Shown here piece by piece: positions 34,441-43,857 of a DNA stretch of 52,487 bases (position 1 is the stretch's first letter; every line of letters starts with the position of its first letter). Source of the stretch: Alloprevotella sp. OH1205_COT-284 (GTDB taxonomy: Bacteria; Bacteroidota; Bacteroidia; Bacteroidales; Bacteroidaceae). The notes under the pieces were generated by a model. The model was not told where the DNA came from. It was given only the letters and a program-made list of their open reading frames with translations, and made no database searches. A program made the position numbers and the translations under genes. Where the stretch lies: contig NZ_RQYI01000015.1 in the NCBI RefSeq assembly GCF_003859795.1, forward strand, positions 1-52,487. The letters are read 5' to 3'.

Positions 34441-34896
34441 TTATTGTCGCGACGGGAGAACTTGGGCGATGTTTTGTTCGCGATGAACGAGCCGCACCTC
34501 CACGCCGAACTTGTCGTTGAGATGTTCGGCCAGATGTTGTGCCGAGTAGACGCTGCGGTGTCGGCCGCCCGTGCAGCCGAAGGCAAACATGAGCGAGGTG
34601 AAGCCCCGGTCTATGTAGCGCGCCACATGGTTGTCGGCCAAGCGATAGACGCATTCGAGGAAGTCGGTGATTTCGCCGTCGTCTTCGAGAAAGCGGATGA
34701 CCGGCTCGTCCAGTCCGGTGAGCATTTTGTAGGGTTCGTAGCGTCCGGGGTTATGGGTGCTGCGGCAGTCGAAGACGTAGCCTCCGCCGTGTCCGTTTTC
34801 GTCGGCCGGCATGCCGTTCTTGTAAGCAAAGCTGAACACGCGCACCACGAGGCGGTCGTTTCGGGTGTCGGCGGTGGAGGGAGAAGAAGCGTTCAT
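34441..34896 (-). CDS. Stand-alone RapZ C-terminal-domain protein
   Basis: The 151-aa protein corresponds only to the C-terminal half of RapZ. It has FSFAYKNGMPADEN, FDCRSTHNPGRYEPYK, GLDEPVIRFLE and FAFGCTGGRHRSVYSAQ. The N-terminal P-loop ATPase domain of classic RapZ (~284 aa) is absent. In E. coli this C-terminal domain binds glucosamine-6-phosphate and the GlmY/GlmZ RNAs. Its ATG overlaps the stop of the upstream AmgK-like kinase by 4 bp, so the two are translationally coupled. A shared role in amino-sugar or cell-wall metabolism is likely. Confidence 0.9.
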   Translation of the reverse strand: MNASSPSTADTRNDRLVVRVFSFAYKNGMPADENGHGGGYVFDCRSTHNPGRYEPYKMLTGLDEPVIRFLEDDGEITDFLECVYRLADNHVARYIDRGFTSLMFAFGCTGGRHRSVYSAQHLAEHLNDKFGVEVRLVHREQNIAQVLPSRQ

Positions 34897-35921
34897 GAGT
34901 GTGAGTTTGAAAATCGGGGAAGGGCAACCAGCGATCGCAAGGCTTCCTGCAACACGGGGTAGGGCGCAGCCACGCCCTCGTCCAGTTGTCGTTGCAGATT
35001 GTTGATGGCCGGAGGAATGGATTGAAGAAAGTGAGGCTTCCGCTCGAAGTATCCGCGCAGGCCGTATGCCCCCAACACCTGCAAAGTGCGAAAGAACACA
35101 AACAAACGGAGTTCGCTGCGAAATCTCCCGCTGTCTATCGGCGCAAGTGTGGCCGCTTCGTCGAGATATTCGTCGAGGAGCAAGGCTCTGAGTTGCGGCG
35201 TGTAGCCGGCCGAAGCCTGCCAAAGGAAAGAAGCCACGTCGTAGTGCAGCGAACCGTGACGGCCGCTTTGGAAGTCGATCAGATACGGCTCGTCCTCCAC
35301 CAGCATCACGTTGCGCGCTTGAAAGTCGCGATAGAGGAAACAGGGTTTTTCTCCGCAGCAAGCCACGAGGTTGTCGGCCAAATGCTCGAAATCGTCTTCC
35401 AGAGCCGATTCGTCGGGCATGGGAGCATCGACCACTTTGAAGAAACAGTATTTGAAATAGTGGAGATCGAAGAGCACCGTGCGCCGATCAAAAGCCGTCG
35501 GGGGGAGCAAGCGGTTCGTGTCCAAACCCTCCGCTCCTTTGATCTGAACGTGTGGCAACAGTCGCATGGTCGCCGTGAGCCATTGCGTTTGGCGCGCGTC
35601 AAATTGTCCGCCTCTCCGTCGGCCTTCGGCCAAGGCATCGTAGAGCGAAAGGTTGCCCAAATCCTGCTGCAAGTAGCACGAATCGTCGGGAGTGGCGGCA
35701 ATGATGTGAGGCACGGGCAAGCCCTTGTCTTCAAAGTGTCGTGCCAGATAAAGAAAGGCTCTGTTTTCGGCACGGTTGCTGCCCACGACGCCGATGCTGC
35801 TCGTTCCGTCGTTTGCCGATAGGCGATAGTAGGTACGGTTGGAGCCGGCCTGTGTCAGGGGCGTGACGGCGTGTGGCGCACGTCCGAACACTTCGGCATG
35901 GAGTAGGGAGAGAGCGTCCAT
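34893..35921 (-). CDS. AmgK-like sugar kinase (APH family phosphotransferase)
   Basis: The 342-aa protein has an aminoglycoside-phosphotransferase fold. The N-lobe includes LTQAGSNRTYYRL, the catalytic loop is FLYRDFQARNVML, and the metal-binding DFQ is in YLIDFQSGRHGS. The DFQ form and length are typical of AmgK, which phosphorylates the anomeric position of MurNAc or GlcNAc during cell-wall recycling. Antibiotic resistance is unlikely. The coupled RapZ-C gene supports an amino-sugar substrate. It starts 2 bp after the rsmE stop. Confidence 0.85.
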   Translation of the reverse strand: MDALSLLHAEVFGRAPHAVTPLTQAGSNRTYYRLSANDGTSSIGVVGSNRAENRAFLYLARHFEDKGLPVPHIIAATPDDSCYLQQDLGNLSLYDALAEGRRRGGQFDARQTQWLTATMRLLPHVQIKGAEGLDTNRLLPPTAFDRRTVLFDLHYFKYCFFKVVDAPMPDESALEDDFEHLADNLVACCGEKPCFLYRDFQARNVMLVEDEPYLIDFQSGRHGSLHYDVASFLWQASAGYTPQLRALLLDEYLDEAATLAPIDSGRFRSELRLFVFFRTLQVLGAYGLRGYFERKPHFLQSIPPAINNLQRQLDEGVAAPYPVLQEALRSLVALPRFSNSHS

Positions 35922-35923
35922 AG

Positions 35924-36664
35924 TCAGTGGCTTTTTTTGAGGTTCATCAAGTGAACGCCCACCAACGCCGCCGTTTCGGTGCGCAGGCGGCTTTGGCCGA
36001 GCGTCACGCTCCGAAAACCGGCCGCTTCGGCCAGTCTTACCTCTTCCACCGAGAAGTCGCCTTCGGGGCCGATGAGCACAAGTGTCGGCCGGTCGGCACT
36101 GACGACGTCGAGCAAAAAGGGTTTTTGCCCGTCGGTCGAAATGTCGGTTTGCTCGTAGCAGTGTGCGATGAACTTATCGCCCTCGAAGGGTTGTGAAAGA
36201 AAGGTTTTCAGTTTTGTCAGCTCCTCCACGGCCGGCTTCACGGCTTTTTGGCTCTGCTTGGTGGCACTGACGGCAATTTTCTCCACACGCTCCGTTTTGA
36301 GCACTCTCCGCTCGGAGTTGGCGCATTCCACGAAATGAAATCCGTCGAGTCCGATTTCGGTGGCTTTCTCCACAAACCATTCGATGCGATCCATGTTTTT
36401 GGTCGGAGCGACGGCCAGCCGTATGTCGCTTTTCCAAGGGCGTTGCCATTCCCTCTTGCGGTCTATGTTCAGCAGGCATCGCGGTCGTTTTCCGCTTTCG
36501 ATCAGGGAAATGGTGCAGTCGAAGAAATGTCCGCCGCCGTCGGTCACCCAAATCGGGTCGCCCTCCTGCATGCGCAGCACCCGGAGGGCGTGGGTGGCCT
36601 CCTCTTCGGGGAGCATGGCGGTGCGTTCGATTTCGGGGGCGAAAAAGAGGTGCGTTTCTTTCAT
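35924..36664 (-). CDS. rsmE: 16S rRNA m3U1498 methyltransferase
   Basis: The start at 36664 (MKETHLFFAPEIER) is preferred because earlier in-frame codons run into the promoter region of the divergent gene. The 246-aa SPOUT-class enzyme methylates N3 of U1498 in the 30S decoding region. Signatures are HALRVLRMQEGDPIWVTDG near 28, KNMDRIEWFVEKATEIG near 100, and the knot motif LIGPEGDFS with LGQSRLRTETAAL at the end. A weak TAACTTCG -7-like box lies at 36682-36689. It heads the minus-strand block rsmE-amgK-rapZ-receptor-pyrF-endonuclease. Confidence 0.94.
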   Translation of the reverse strand: MKETHLFFAPEIERTAMLPEEEATHALRVLRMQEGDPIWVTDGGGHFFDCTISLIESGKRPRCLLNIDRKREWQRPWKSDIRLAVAPTKNMDRIEWFVEKATEIGLDGFHFVECANSERRVLKTERVEKIAVSATKQSQKAVKPAVEELTKLKTFLSQPFEGDKFIAHCYEQTDISTDGQKPFLLDVVSADRPTLVLIGPEGDFSVEEVRLAEAAGFRSVTLGQSRLRTETAALVGVHLMNLKKSH

Positions 36665-36831
36665 GAGTTTTGTTTTGAGGGCGAAGTTACGACTTTTTGA
36701 AGAAATCCGCTCCATTCTTTGCCTCCGAACCTGCATTTTCTCGCGCGCGACCGCTTTGAAAAGCTGCCTTTCGACAGAGGCGAACGGGCATGGGCAAGCA
36801 GAAAAAACTAACTCAGAGCTAAAAAAAACGG

Positions 36832-36865
36832 CCTCTGAGGTAGAATTTTCTACCTCTGAGGTAGG
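36832..36865. repeat. Two CCTCTGAGGTAG motifs in inverted-repeat setting
   Basis: CCTCTGAGGTAG at 36832-36843 is followed by CCTCTGAGGTAGG at 36853-36865. GAGGTAGAA and TTCTACCTC between them form a 9-bp hairpin. The same 13-mer occurs at 20910-20922. Here it lies 30-65 bp upstream of the ThrE-like gene's -7 box, a good place for an operator. Confidence 0.5.
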
Positions 36866-36896
36866 CAAAGACACGTGTGGTATGGGTAGAAATTAC

Positions 36897-36904
36897 TATC
36901 TTTG
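36897..36904 (+). promoter_or_regulatory. -7 box of the ThrE-like gene
   Basis: TATCTTTG, the Bacteroidota -7 consensus, sits 23 bp before the ATG at 36928. No TTTG is found at -33 (around 36873-36877), so transcription may need an activator, perhaps at the adjacent CCTCTGAGGTAG motifs. Confidence 0.5.
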
Positions 36905-36927
36905 CGCCGAACCAATGTCTTAACGAT

Positions 36928-38286
36928 ATGTCATCGGAAACCGAACAACTCATCGCAAAAACAAGGCACGTGCATCGCAAACTCACCATTCTGCTCACCG
37001 TCGGCATGCTCCTCATGGAGAGTGCCGCCGACACGAACCGAATTGTGCGCAACATGAAACGCATTGCTGCTTTTCTCGGACTTGACGAGCAACATCTGCA
37101 CATCGATGTGCTCTATGGCACGCTCAAAGTCAATTACAGCGACGAGGCTCATTCGTTCAGCCGCTTTGTACATTCCGATCGCTACACCATCAACATGAAA
37201 GCCATTGCAGCCGTGAGCCAGCTGTCGTGGCGTGCCATTCAGGAAGACTATTCGGTGCAACGTTTCGAGCGCGTGGTGGAGCGCATTCGCCGCATGAAGC
37301 CCGACTATCCGGCTTGGATGGTCACACTCGGTGCGTCGATGGGCTGCGGCGGTTTTTCGGTGCTTTTCGGCGGCGACTGGCCGTCGTTCGTGCCGGCGAT
37401 GTTGGCCGGATTGGCCGGATTTTCCCTGCGCTTTTTTCTGCTCAAAGACCGCTTCAACTTCTACATGGTCACCGCCCTTTCCGCCTTTGTGGCCACGCTC
37501 ACGGCGTGGCTCATGCTCTATGTCATGCCCGAAGGCTTCACCGAAAGGCCTTATCATCCCTTCCTGTCGTGTGCCCTGTTTCTGGTGCCGGGTGTGGCAC
37601 TCATCAACTTCTTGGACGACATGATCGACAACTACCTGTCGATGGGCTTGGCGCGTCTTGCCAACGCCGTCGTGCAAATCGCCTCGATGACCTTCGGCAT
37701 CGTGCTGGCTGTGAGCATTTGCGGCGTGACGAATTTCCTCACGATGCTCGACATGACGCCTATCATATCCTATTGGGAAGCCGCCATTGCCACGGGCATC
37801 TCGGCCATGGGGTTCGGTTTGATTTTCAACGTGCCGCGCCGCACACTTCCGGCCGTGGCCGCCTTGGGCATTTTGGCCATGTGCACGCGTATGTTCGTGG
37901 CTTTCGAGCTCGGACAGGGGCTGATCATCGGCACGCTCGCCGGCGCATCGCTCATTTCGCTGCTGGCCGTTCGGCTCGTGCAACCCACGCGCAGCCCCAA
38001 CCACGTGTTGGCCATTCCGAGTGTCATCCCCATGGTGCCCGGCATCATGATGTATCGAGGCCTCTTCGGATTCATCCAATATGGCAACGAAATCGAGGGA
38101 TTTCTGCGTTCGTTCAACTTTCTGCTCGACGCCGCCCTTATCGTGCTCTGCATCTCGATCGGAGTGGCCATACCCAACATCTTTGCCCGTCGATGGATCG
38201 CGTCGAGCCGAAAACAGCAGTTGCAAGACCTCATCGAAGAACGACGAAAGAGAGGAAAATTTGTCAATCTCTCCGAGTTCGACTGA
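36928..38286 (+). CDS. ThrE-like threonine/serine exporter (DUF1212 fused form)
   Basis: The start at 36928 is chosen because the -7 box lies inside the longer frame. The 452-aa protein has a soluble N-terminal domain (to about 125) with MESAADTNRIVRNMKRIAAFLG, characteristic of ThrE. Ten or so membrane helices follow, in a five-helix ThrE part (MGCGGFSVLFGGDWPSF) and a second ThrE_2-like part (LVPGVALINFLDDM, SVIPMVPGIMMYRGLFG). Members export small neutral amino acids with the proton motive force. A 119-bp gap separates it from rlmN. Confidence 0.9.
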   Translation: MSSETEQLIAKTRHVHRKLTILLTVGMLLMESAADTNRIVRNMKRIAAFLGLDEQHLHIDVLYGTLKVNYSDEAHSFSRFVHSDRYTINMKAIAAVSQLSWRAIQEDYSVQRFERVVERIRRMKPDYPAWMVTLGASMGCGGFSVLFGGDWPSFVPAMLAGLAGFSLRFFLLKDRFNFYMVTALSAFVATLTAWLMLYVMPEGFTERPYHPFLSCALFLVPGVALINFLDDMIDNYLSMGLARLANAVVQIASMTFGIVLAVSICGVTNFLTMLDMTPIISYWEAAIATGISAMGFGLIFNVPRRTLPAVAALGILAMCTRMFVAFELGQGLIIGTLAGASLISLLAVRLVQPTRSPNHVLAIPSVIPMVPGIMMYRGLFGFIQYGNEIEGFLRSFNFLLDAALIVLCISIGVAIPNIFARRWIASSRKQQLQDLIEERRKRGKFVNLSEFD

Positions 38287-38405
38287 TCCGACTTTCGCAC
38301 GCCCGTGTCCGCCGAAAGGCCACACACGGCTCTCCGGAATATGGAGAAAAACACCGCGCCCGCGCGCACTCAACCATTCACCCCACACCTCACACTCATC
38401 ATCGC

Positions 38406-39506
38406 ATGAAACTCATCTACAAGGGCACGATCTACGGCTACGAACAAAAAAAAGTGTTGCTCGGACTGACACTCGACGAACTCACCGAAGTCGCCGTGGG
38501 ACTCGGACTGCCCAAGTTTGTGGGAAAACAAATCTGCGGTTGGATCTACGACAAGCACGTCCGCTCGATAGACCGCATGACGAACCTCTCGAAAGACGCT
38601 CGCAAACGCTTGTCGGACAACTACGTGATCGGCATCTCTACACCGGTGGAAAGCGTGCAGTCGAAAGACGGCACGATCAAATACCTCTATCGCACCATTC
38701 AGGGGCACTACATCGAGAGTGTCTACATACCCGACGGCAAGCGCGCCACGCTTTGCGTTTCGTCGCAAGTGGGTTGCAAGATGAATTGCGCCTTTTGCAT
38801 GACCGGCCGACAAGGATTTATGAACCAGCTTACGGCGGCCGATATTCTCAACCAAATATACAGTCTGCCCGAGCGCACGACGCTCACCAACGTCGTCTTT
38901 ATGGGGCAGGGCGAGCCTTTCGACAATCTCGACAACGTGCTGCGCGCCACTGCCGCCATGACCGCGCCGTGGGGCTATGCTTGGAGTCCGAAACGCATCA
39001 CCGTGTCCACCGTGGGGCTGGCCAAGGGCTTGGAGCGTTTTCTCGAAGAGAGCGCGTGCAGCCTTGCCATTTCGCTCCATCATCCCTTCCCGGAAGAACG
39101 GCTCAAAATGATGCCGGCCGAAAAAGCCTTCGGCTTGGAAGATATGATAGAGGTGTTGAAACGCTACGACTTTTGCAGCAAAACCGACGAAGACTACGAA
39201 GAGGGAACGAAACAGCGGCGGCTCACGTTTGAATACATCGTGTTTCGCGACCTTAACGACAGCGACCGCCACGCCGACGCCCTCGTGCGTCTGCTTCGCC
39301 CGCTGGATTGCCGCGTCAATCTGATACGCTTTCACAAAATTCCCGACAGTCCTTTTGAAGGCACCGACGACGAAGCCATGGTGCATTTTCGCGACTATCT
39401 CACGCGCCGCGGCATCACCACCACCATTCGCGCCTCGCGCGGACAAGACATCTATGCCGCCTGTGGCATGCTCACCACCAAAAAGTTGGAAGAAGAGCGC
39501 GCTTGA
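38406..39506 (+). CDS. rlmN: 23S rRNA (A2503-C2) / tRNA (A37-C2) methyltransferase
   Basis: The start at 38406 (MKLIYKGTIYGYEQK) is taken; the frame further upstream is a shadow of the exporter gene. The 366-aa radical SAM enzyme has the CxxxCxxC cluster motif with C124, C128 and C131 (VGCKMNCAFC). The conserved C-terminal Cys is in IYAACGML. These Cys residues are needed for the methyl-carrying mechanism. The Cfr relative is less likely given the genomic setting beside pdxA and the housekeeping context. It ends 24 bp before pdxA. Confidence 0.94.
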   Translation: MKLIYKGTIYGYEQKKVLLGLTLDELTEVAVGLGLPKFVGKQICGWIYDKHVRSIDRMTNLSKDARKRLSDNYVIGISTPVESVQSKDGTIKYLYRTIQGHYIESVYIPDGKRATLCVSSQVGCKMNCAFCMTGRQGFMNQLTAADILNQIYSLPERTTLTNVVFMGQGEPFDNLDNVLRATAAMTAPWGYAWSPKRITVSTVGLAKGLERFLEESACSLAISLHHPFPEERLKMMPAEKAFGLEDMIEVLKRYDFCSKTDEDYEEGTKQRRLTFEYIVFRDLNDSDRHADALVRLLRPLDCRVNLIRFHKIPDSPFEGTDDEAMVHFRDYLTRRGITTTIRASRGQDIYAACGMLTTKKLEEERA

Positions 39507-39530
39507 ACCTATTGTTTTATCGAAATCTCA

Positions 39531-40607
39531 ATGCTTATGACAGCCAAAATAAGAGTGGGCATCACCCACGGCGACACCAACGGAGTGGGCTGGGAACTAA
39601 TTCTCAAAGCCTTTGCCAACAACGAAATCTTCGACCTTTGCCAGCCCATTGTGTATGGCAGCGAAAAAGTAGCCTCCTATTATCGGAAAACCCTCGAACA
39701 AACTGCCACATGGCGCGTGGTGGGCGATGCCGCCGAAGCCAAAGACGGACAACTCAACCTCGTCGATGTGGTGGGAGAGAGCGAGGTGAAAATCGAGCCC
39801 GGACAATCTTCGCCCGAAGCCGGACGCATGGCACGCCTCGCGCTCGAAGCCGCGGTGGCCGATGCCAAGGCCGGAAAGATCGACGTGCTCGTCACGTGTC
39901 CCATCAACAAAGCCGGCATCCAAAGCGATGAGTTCCGATTTCCGGGACATACGGAGTATCTGCAATCGGCCTTCGGCAGCAACGGCTTGATGATACTGAT
40001 GAACAAAACGCTGCGTGTTGCGCTCGTCACCACCCACTTGCCGCTGAGCAAAGTGGCCGACAGCATCACGGCCGATCGCGTCGAGGAAAAACTTCGACAA
40101 ATCCACCTCAGCCTCAAACGCGACTTCTGTTTGAGTGCGCCGCGCATTGCCGTGCTCAGTCTGAATCCCCATTGCGGCGACAGCGGACTGCTTGGCAACG
40201 AGGAAAACGACATCATCCGCCCCCTCGTGCAAAAAATGAACGAAGAGGGAATGCCTTGTTTCGGCCCTTACGGTGCCGACGGCTTTTTCGGTGCCGGCAT
40301 GTACAGACATTTCGATGCCGTGCTCGCCATGTATCACGATCAGGGCTTGGCGCCTTTCAAAGCCCTCTCAATGGGCGAAAGCGTGAACTACACCTCCGGG
40401 CTTGACATCGTGCGCACATCGCCCGACCATGGCACGGCCTACGACATTGCGGGAAAGGGAAAGGCTTCCGAAGTCTCCTTGTTGCAAGCCGTCTATGCGG
40501 CGATCGACATCTATCGCAATCGTGCGCGCTACGATGAAGTCCATGCCAATCCGCTGCCTTTCGGCAGTCATGAACGGCGCGACAATCGCAGGACGTTCAA
40601 CGGATGA
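39531..40607 (+). CDS. pdxA: 4-hydroxythreonine-4-phosphate dehydrogenase
   Basis: The 358-aa NAD-dependent enzyme oxidises 4-phosphohydroxy-L-threonine on the way to pyridoxal phosphate. Features are RVGITHGDTNGVGWELI at the start, the metal-site His in FRFPGHTEYL, CPINKAGI, and the end pattern YHDQGLAPFKAL with the metal-binding His. Translation may begin at either Met of MLMTAK (39531 or 39537). rlmN precedes it by 24 bp, so both are probably on the same transcript. Confidence 0.95.
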   Translation: MLMTAKIRVGITHGDTNGVGWELILKAFANNEIFDLCQPIVYGSEKVASYYRKTLEQTATWRVVGDAAEAKDGQLNLVDVVGESEVKIEPGQSSPEAGRMARLALEAAVADAKAGKIDVLVTCPINKAGIQSDEFRFPGHTEYLQSAFGSNGLMILMNKTLRVALVTTHLPLSKVADSITADRVEEKLRQIHLSLKRDFCLSAPRIAVLSLNPHCGDSGLLGNEENDIIRPLVQKMNEEGMPCFGPYGADGFFGAGMYRHFDAVLAMYHDQGLAPFKALSMGESVNYTSGLDIVRTSPDHGTAYDIAGKGKASEVSLLQAVYAAIDIYRNRARYDEVHANPLPFGSHERRDNRRTFNG

Positions 40608-41098
40608 CAAAGTTTTTTCCCGACGGATAAAAACTGTTTGACGATAAGAAAAAAAACACTTCAACGACTGCTAAAAGACATTCGGCGGTTGAGCGGATTT
40701 TTCCTCCTTCGATGCCAATTGTGCGCCGTGCGATGAGGCTTGTGCAACGGCCGTTCCGAAATGCGGGGCGAAGGCTTTCGTCGGCTTTCTCGTTCCACTC
40801 CGCAGCGCGAAAGGCTTTTGCCGAAATTTGTGGCATGCCGACCGAAAAGCACCGCTCCATGTCGGAATAAAGGTAATGAGTGTTTAGGCTTATGCTATCT
40901 GAACCACACATTAGCAGTCGATGTTTGGTTAAATATCGTTGTATTTCGGGCTTTCTTGATGGAGTTTCCGATGTCCGTCGGGTAAATCTTGTATTTTTGC
41001 CGTTACTTTTGTCGGCAATGGGCAGACAAAGGTTTGTCACTACGTCGGAGAGGCGTATTTCCGCGTCGTCCGAATATTTTTGCAGGATTATCCAAATT
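40608..41098 (+). other. Gap before the DUF5686 gene; weak promoter
   Basis: There is no convincing gene in these ~490 bp. A TATTTTTG -7-like box at 40992-40999 lies 100 bp before the DUF5686 ATG and lacks a clear -33 partner. Short open frames on both strands have no recognisable product. Confidence 0.4.
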
Positions 41099-43744
41099 AT
41101 GAAGAGGACATTTCTCTTATTTCATTTATTATTGTTCGGCGTGTTGTCTGTTTGTGCACAACACCTTGTCGGGCGTGTGGTCGATGCCAAAAGCGGAGAG
41201 CCCACACCGTTTGTCAATGTTTCTTACGAAGGCGGAAAGGCTGGTATGCAAACCGACCTCGAAGGACGATTCAAACTACCGTTCAGAAAAGGGGAAAAAC
41301 TCATCGTTTCGAGCATAGGCTATGAAACAACGACACTCCGCCCCAAAAACACCGACTCGCTCTTGATCAAAATCAAAGCCGTCGATTTCGGTTTGGGAGA
41401 AGCCACCGTTAGGGGAAAGCGCACCAAATATTCGCGCAAAAACAACCCGGCCGTGATCCTCATGGAGAAGGTGATTGCAGCCAAAAAGGCTGTTCGTCTT
41501 GACCGCAATGACTATTACAGCGTTGAGAAGTATGACAAACTTTCGTTTGCTTTGAGCGATGTCACGCCGAGAATTTTTGAAGACGGCGCACTCAAAAACT
41601 TCGCTTTCTTAAAAGAGCATGTCGAAATCTCCAAGGAAACCGGAAAACTCATTCTGCCGCTTTCGGTGGACGAAACCGTTTCGCAGGAAATCTATCGCAA
41701 AGAAAACAACGAGAAGAAAACCATCGTCAAAGGCCAGCGCACCACCGGCATGAACGAACTCATCGACACGGGCGACATACTCACGTCGATGTTGCAGGAT
41801 GTGTTTACCGAGGTCAATATCTATGAAGATGATATTCGCTTTGTCCAATCGCAGTTTCTCAGCCCCATTGCCGGAAAAAGCGCGATCGCTTTCTATCGTT
41901 ATTTCATCGAAGACACAACCTACGTGGAAGGCACGAAGTGCATCCAAGTCTCGTTCGGCCCCAACAATTCCAGAGATTTCGGTTTCACCGGTTCGCTCTA
42001 CATACAGGCCGACTCTACCTATCGCATCGCCAAAGCCGACATCGGCATACCGATCAAATCTACCGTGAACTACGTCAAGCGCATCAACATAACCCAAACG
42101 TTCGATCGTTTGCCGTCGGGAGAGCAAGTGATGGTGAAAAACGATATGTTTGTCGTGTTGGAGGCGGCCAAGTTTCTGAAAACCTTGGAGGTGAAACGCT
42201 ACACCGAATACTCCAACTTCTCTTTCACCCCCTTGTCGCCGCGTTTGTTCCGCTTCAAAGGAAACACCAAGATCGAACCCGATGCACGCATGCAGCCCGA
42301 CGTCTTTTGGGGAGAGCATCGCACAGAGCAACTTACCAAAAGCGAAGGAAATATGTCGCTGCTCGTGAGCCGACTGCTCAATATGAAAGGGTTGAAGCCG
42401 TTTATCTGGGTTGGGAAGTCGCTGATCGAAAACTACGTGCCCACCTCCATAGATGAGAAAAATCCGTCGAAGCTCGACATCGGGCCCGTCAATACCATTG
42501 TGACCACCAATCCCGTCGACGGTGTGCGTTTGCGCGGATCGTTGCAATCGACGGCCAATTTCAGTCCGCATTTCTTTTGGCACGGATATATTGCCTACGG
42601 ATTTCGCGACCAGCGTTGGAAGGGTATGGCCGATCTGACCTATTCTTTCAATAAAAAGAACTACCTCCCTATGGAGTTTCCCGTGTCGAACCTCACGTTC
42701 AACTTCTCTTACGACGTGATGACCCCCTCCGACCAATATCTCTCCACCGATAAGGACAACGTGTTTGTGGCCGTGAAGTGGGCGCCGATCAAGCACATGA
42801 TGTACAGCCGCAGTTTCAAACTCTACTACGATCGGGAGTGGGAGAATGGATTGCAATGGAAAACGCAGTTGCGCCACGACAACACCGAACCGACTTATCA
42901 CCTCTTTTATCAACCGGTTTCGGTGGGCTTGCACTACGATGACGAGGGAAAATACAATCCCCGCCCCTATGGGCCGGCCGATAAGGTCAGCTTGGCGGCA
43001 CTCAACCGTCGCTTCCTCTCAACCACTGACCTCTCCATGCTGCTGCAATATCAGCCCGGAGTGGCCTACATCAACACCAAACAGCGACGCATCAGAGTCA
43101 ATAAGGAAGCTCCCATTTATCGCATTTCTCACACGGTGGGAGTAAAAGGCATTGCGAGCGATTACACCTACAACATGACTGAAATCGGCGTTCGCAAACG
43201 TGTTTGGCTGCATTCGTGGGGGCGCATGGACTTCGACATGACTGCCGGCGCGCAGTGGAACAAGGTGCCTTTCCCGCTCCTTTGCATGCCCAAGACCAAC
43301 CTGTCTTATATCTACGAAGACAGAATGTTTTATCTCGTCAATAACATGGAGTTTCTCAACGACCGCTACGCGCAGTTGTTGTTTAACTGGAATTTGCACG
43401 GGAAAATCTTCAACAGAATTCCGCTCCTCAAAAAACTGAAATGGCGTGAGCATATCGGGGTCAACTGTCTGTGGGGAAAACTCACCGATAAGAACAATCC
43501 CTATTTGGAACAAAACAAAGATCAGGTCGATTTGTTTTTCTTTCCCGGAGAGTTCAGGTACGACGGTTCGTATCGTTCAACGAGTCGAGTGATGAATCCC
43601 AAGCAACCCTACGTCGAGGCGGCAGTCGGCATACACAATATCTTCAAAATTCTCCATGTGGATTATGTGCGTCGTTTCTCTTATCTTGATGATCCGCAAA
43701 CCTCTAAATGGGGTATCCGATTTACTTTTCGTGTGATTTTCTGA
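41099..43744 (+). CDS. DUF5686 outer-membrane protein with carboxypeptidase-like domain
   Basis: The start at 41099 opens a signal peptide (MKRTFLLFHLLLFGVLSVCAQ); codons upstream are in the gap. The 881-aa protein has a carboxypeptidase-regulatory-like domain (about 23-105, LVGRVVDAKSGEPTPFVNV) followed by a long DUF5686-type region that reads as a beta barrel. It ends in WGIRFTFRVIF with a terminal Phe. The family is specific to Bacteroidota outer membranes and has no defined function. Confidence 0.88.
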   Translation: MKRTFLLFHLLLFGVLSVCAQHLVGRVVDAKSGEPTPFVNVSYEGGKAGMQTDLEGRFKLPFRKGEKLIVSSIGYETTTLRPKNTDSLLIKIKAVDFGLGEATVRGKRTKYSRKNNPAVILMEKVIAAKKAVRLDRNDYYSVEKYDKLSFALSDVTPRIFEDGALKNFAFLKEHVEISKETGKLILPLSVDETVSQEIYRKENNEKKTIVKGQRTTGMNELIDTGDILTSMLQDVFTEVNIYEDDIRFVQSQFLSPIAGKSAIAFYRYFIEDTTYVEGTKCIQVSFGPNNSRDFGFTGSLYIQADSTYRIAKADIGIPIKSTVNYVKRINITQTFDRLPSGEQVMVKNDMFVVLEAAKFLKTLEVKRYTEYSNFSFTPLSPRLFRFKGNTKIEPDARMQPDVFWGEHRTEQLTKSEGNMSLLVSRLLNMKGLKPFIWVGKSLIENYVPTSIDEKNPSKLDIGPVNTIVTTNPVDGVRLRGSLQSTANFSPHFFWHGYIAYGFRDQRWKGMADLTYSFNKKNYLPMEFPVSNLTFNFSYDVMTPSDQYLSTDKDNVFVAVKWAPIKHMMYSRSFKLYYDREWENGLQWKTQLRHDNTEPTYHLFYQPVSVGLHYDDEGKYNPRPYGPADKVSLAALNRRFLSTTDLSMLLQYQPGVAYINTKQRRIRVNKEAPIYRISHTVGVKGIASDYTYNMTEIGVRKRVWLHSWGRMDFDMTAGAQWNKVPFPLLCMPKTNLSYIYEDRMFYLVNNMEFLNDRYAQLLFNWNLHGKIFNRIPLLKKLKWREHIGVNCLWGKLTDKNNPYLEQNKDQVDLFFFPGEFRYDGSYRSTSRVMNPKQPYVEAAVGIHNIFKILHVDYVRRFSYLDDPQTSKWGIRFTFRVIF

Positions 43745-43857
43745 TTTCGCGAAAAGACGAAAACAGCACTGTGTCCGCCGGATGCGGTGCTGTGTCGTAG
43801 ATGGCGTGCCCTTTGTGTCGCCGAGAGTTTTTCAATTTTTCTTTCAACGTTGTTACG

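Noticed and set aside
34986-35822. 278-codon plus-strand frame inside the AmgK-like gene
   Set aside because: It is antisense to a well-supported kinase gene and has no recognisable product.
34893-35921. Aminoglycoside resistance gene
   Set aside because: APH-fold motifs are of the AmgK cell-wall recycling type (DFQ) and the gene is coupled to RapZ-C, with no sign of mobility.
37227-38405. N-terminal extension of rlmN
   Set aside because: It overlaps the ThrE-like gene in another frame and has shadow-type composition; RlmN homology starts at 38406.
40597-41040. 147-codon minus-strand frame between pdxA and the DUF5686 gene
   Set aside because: No signal, domain or promoter; it overlaps the likely promoter of the DUF5686 gene.
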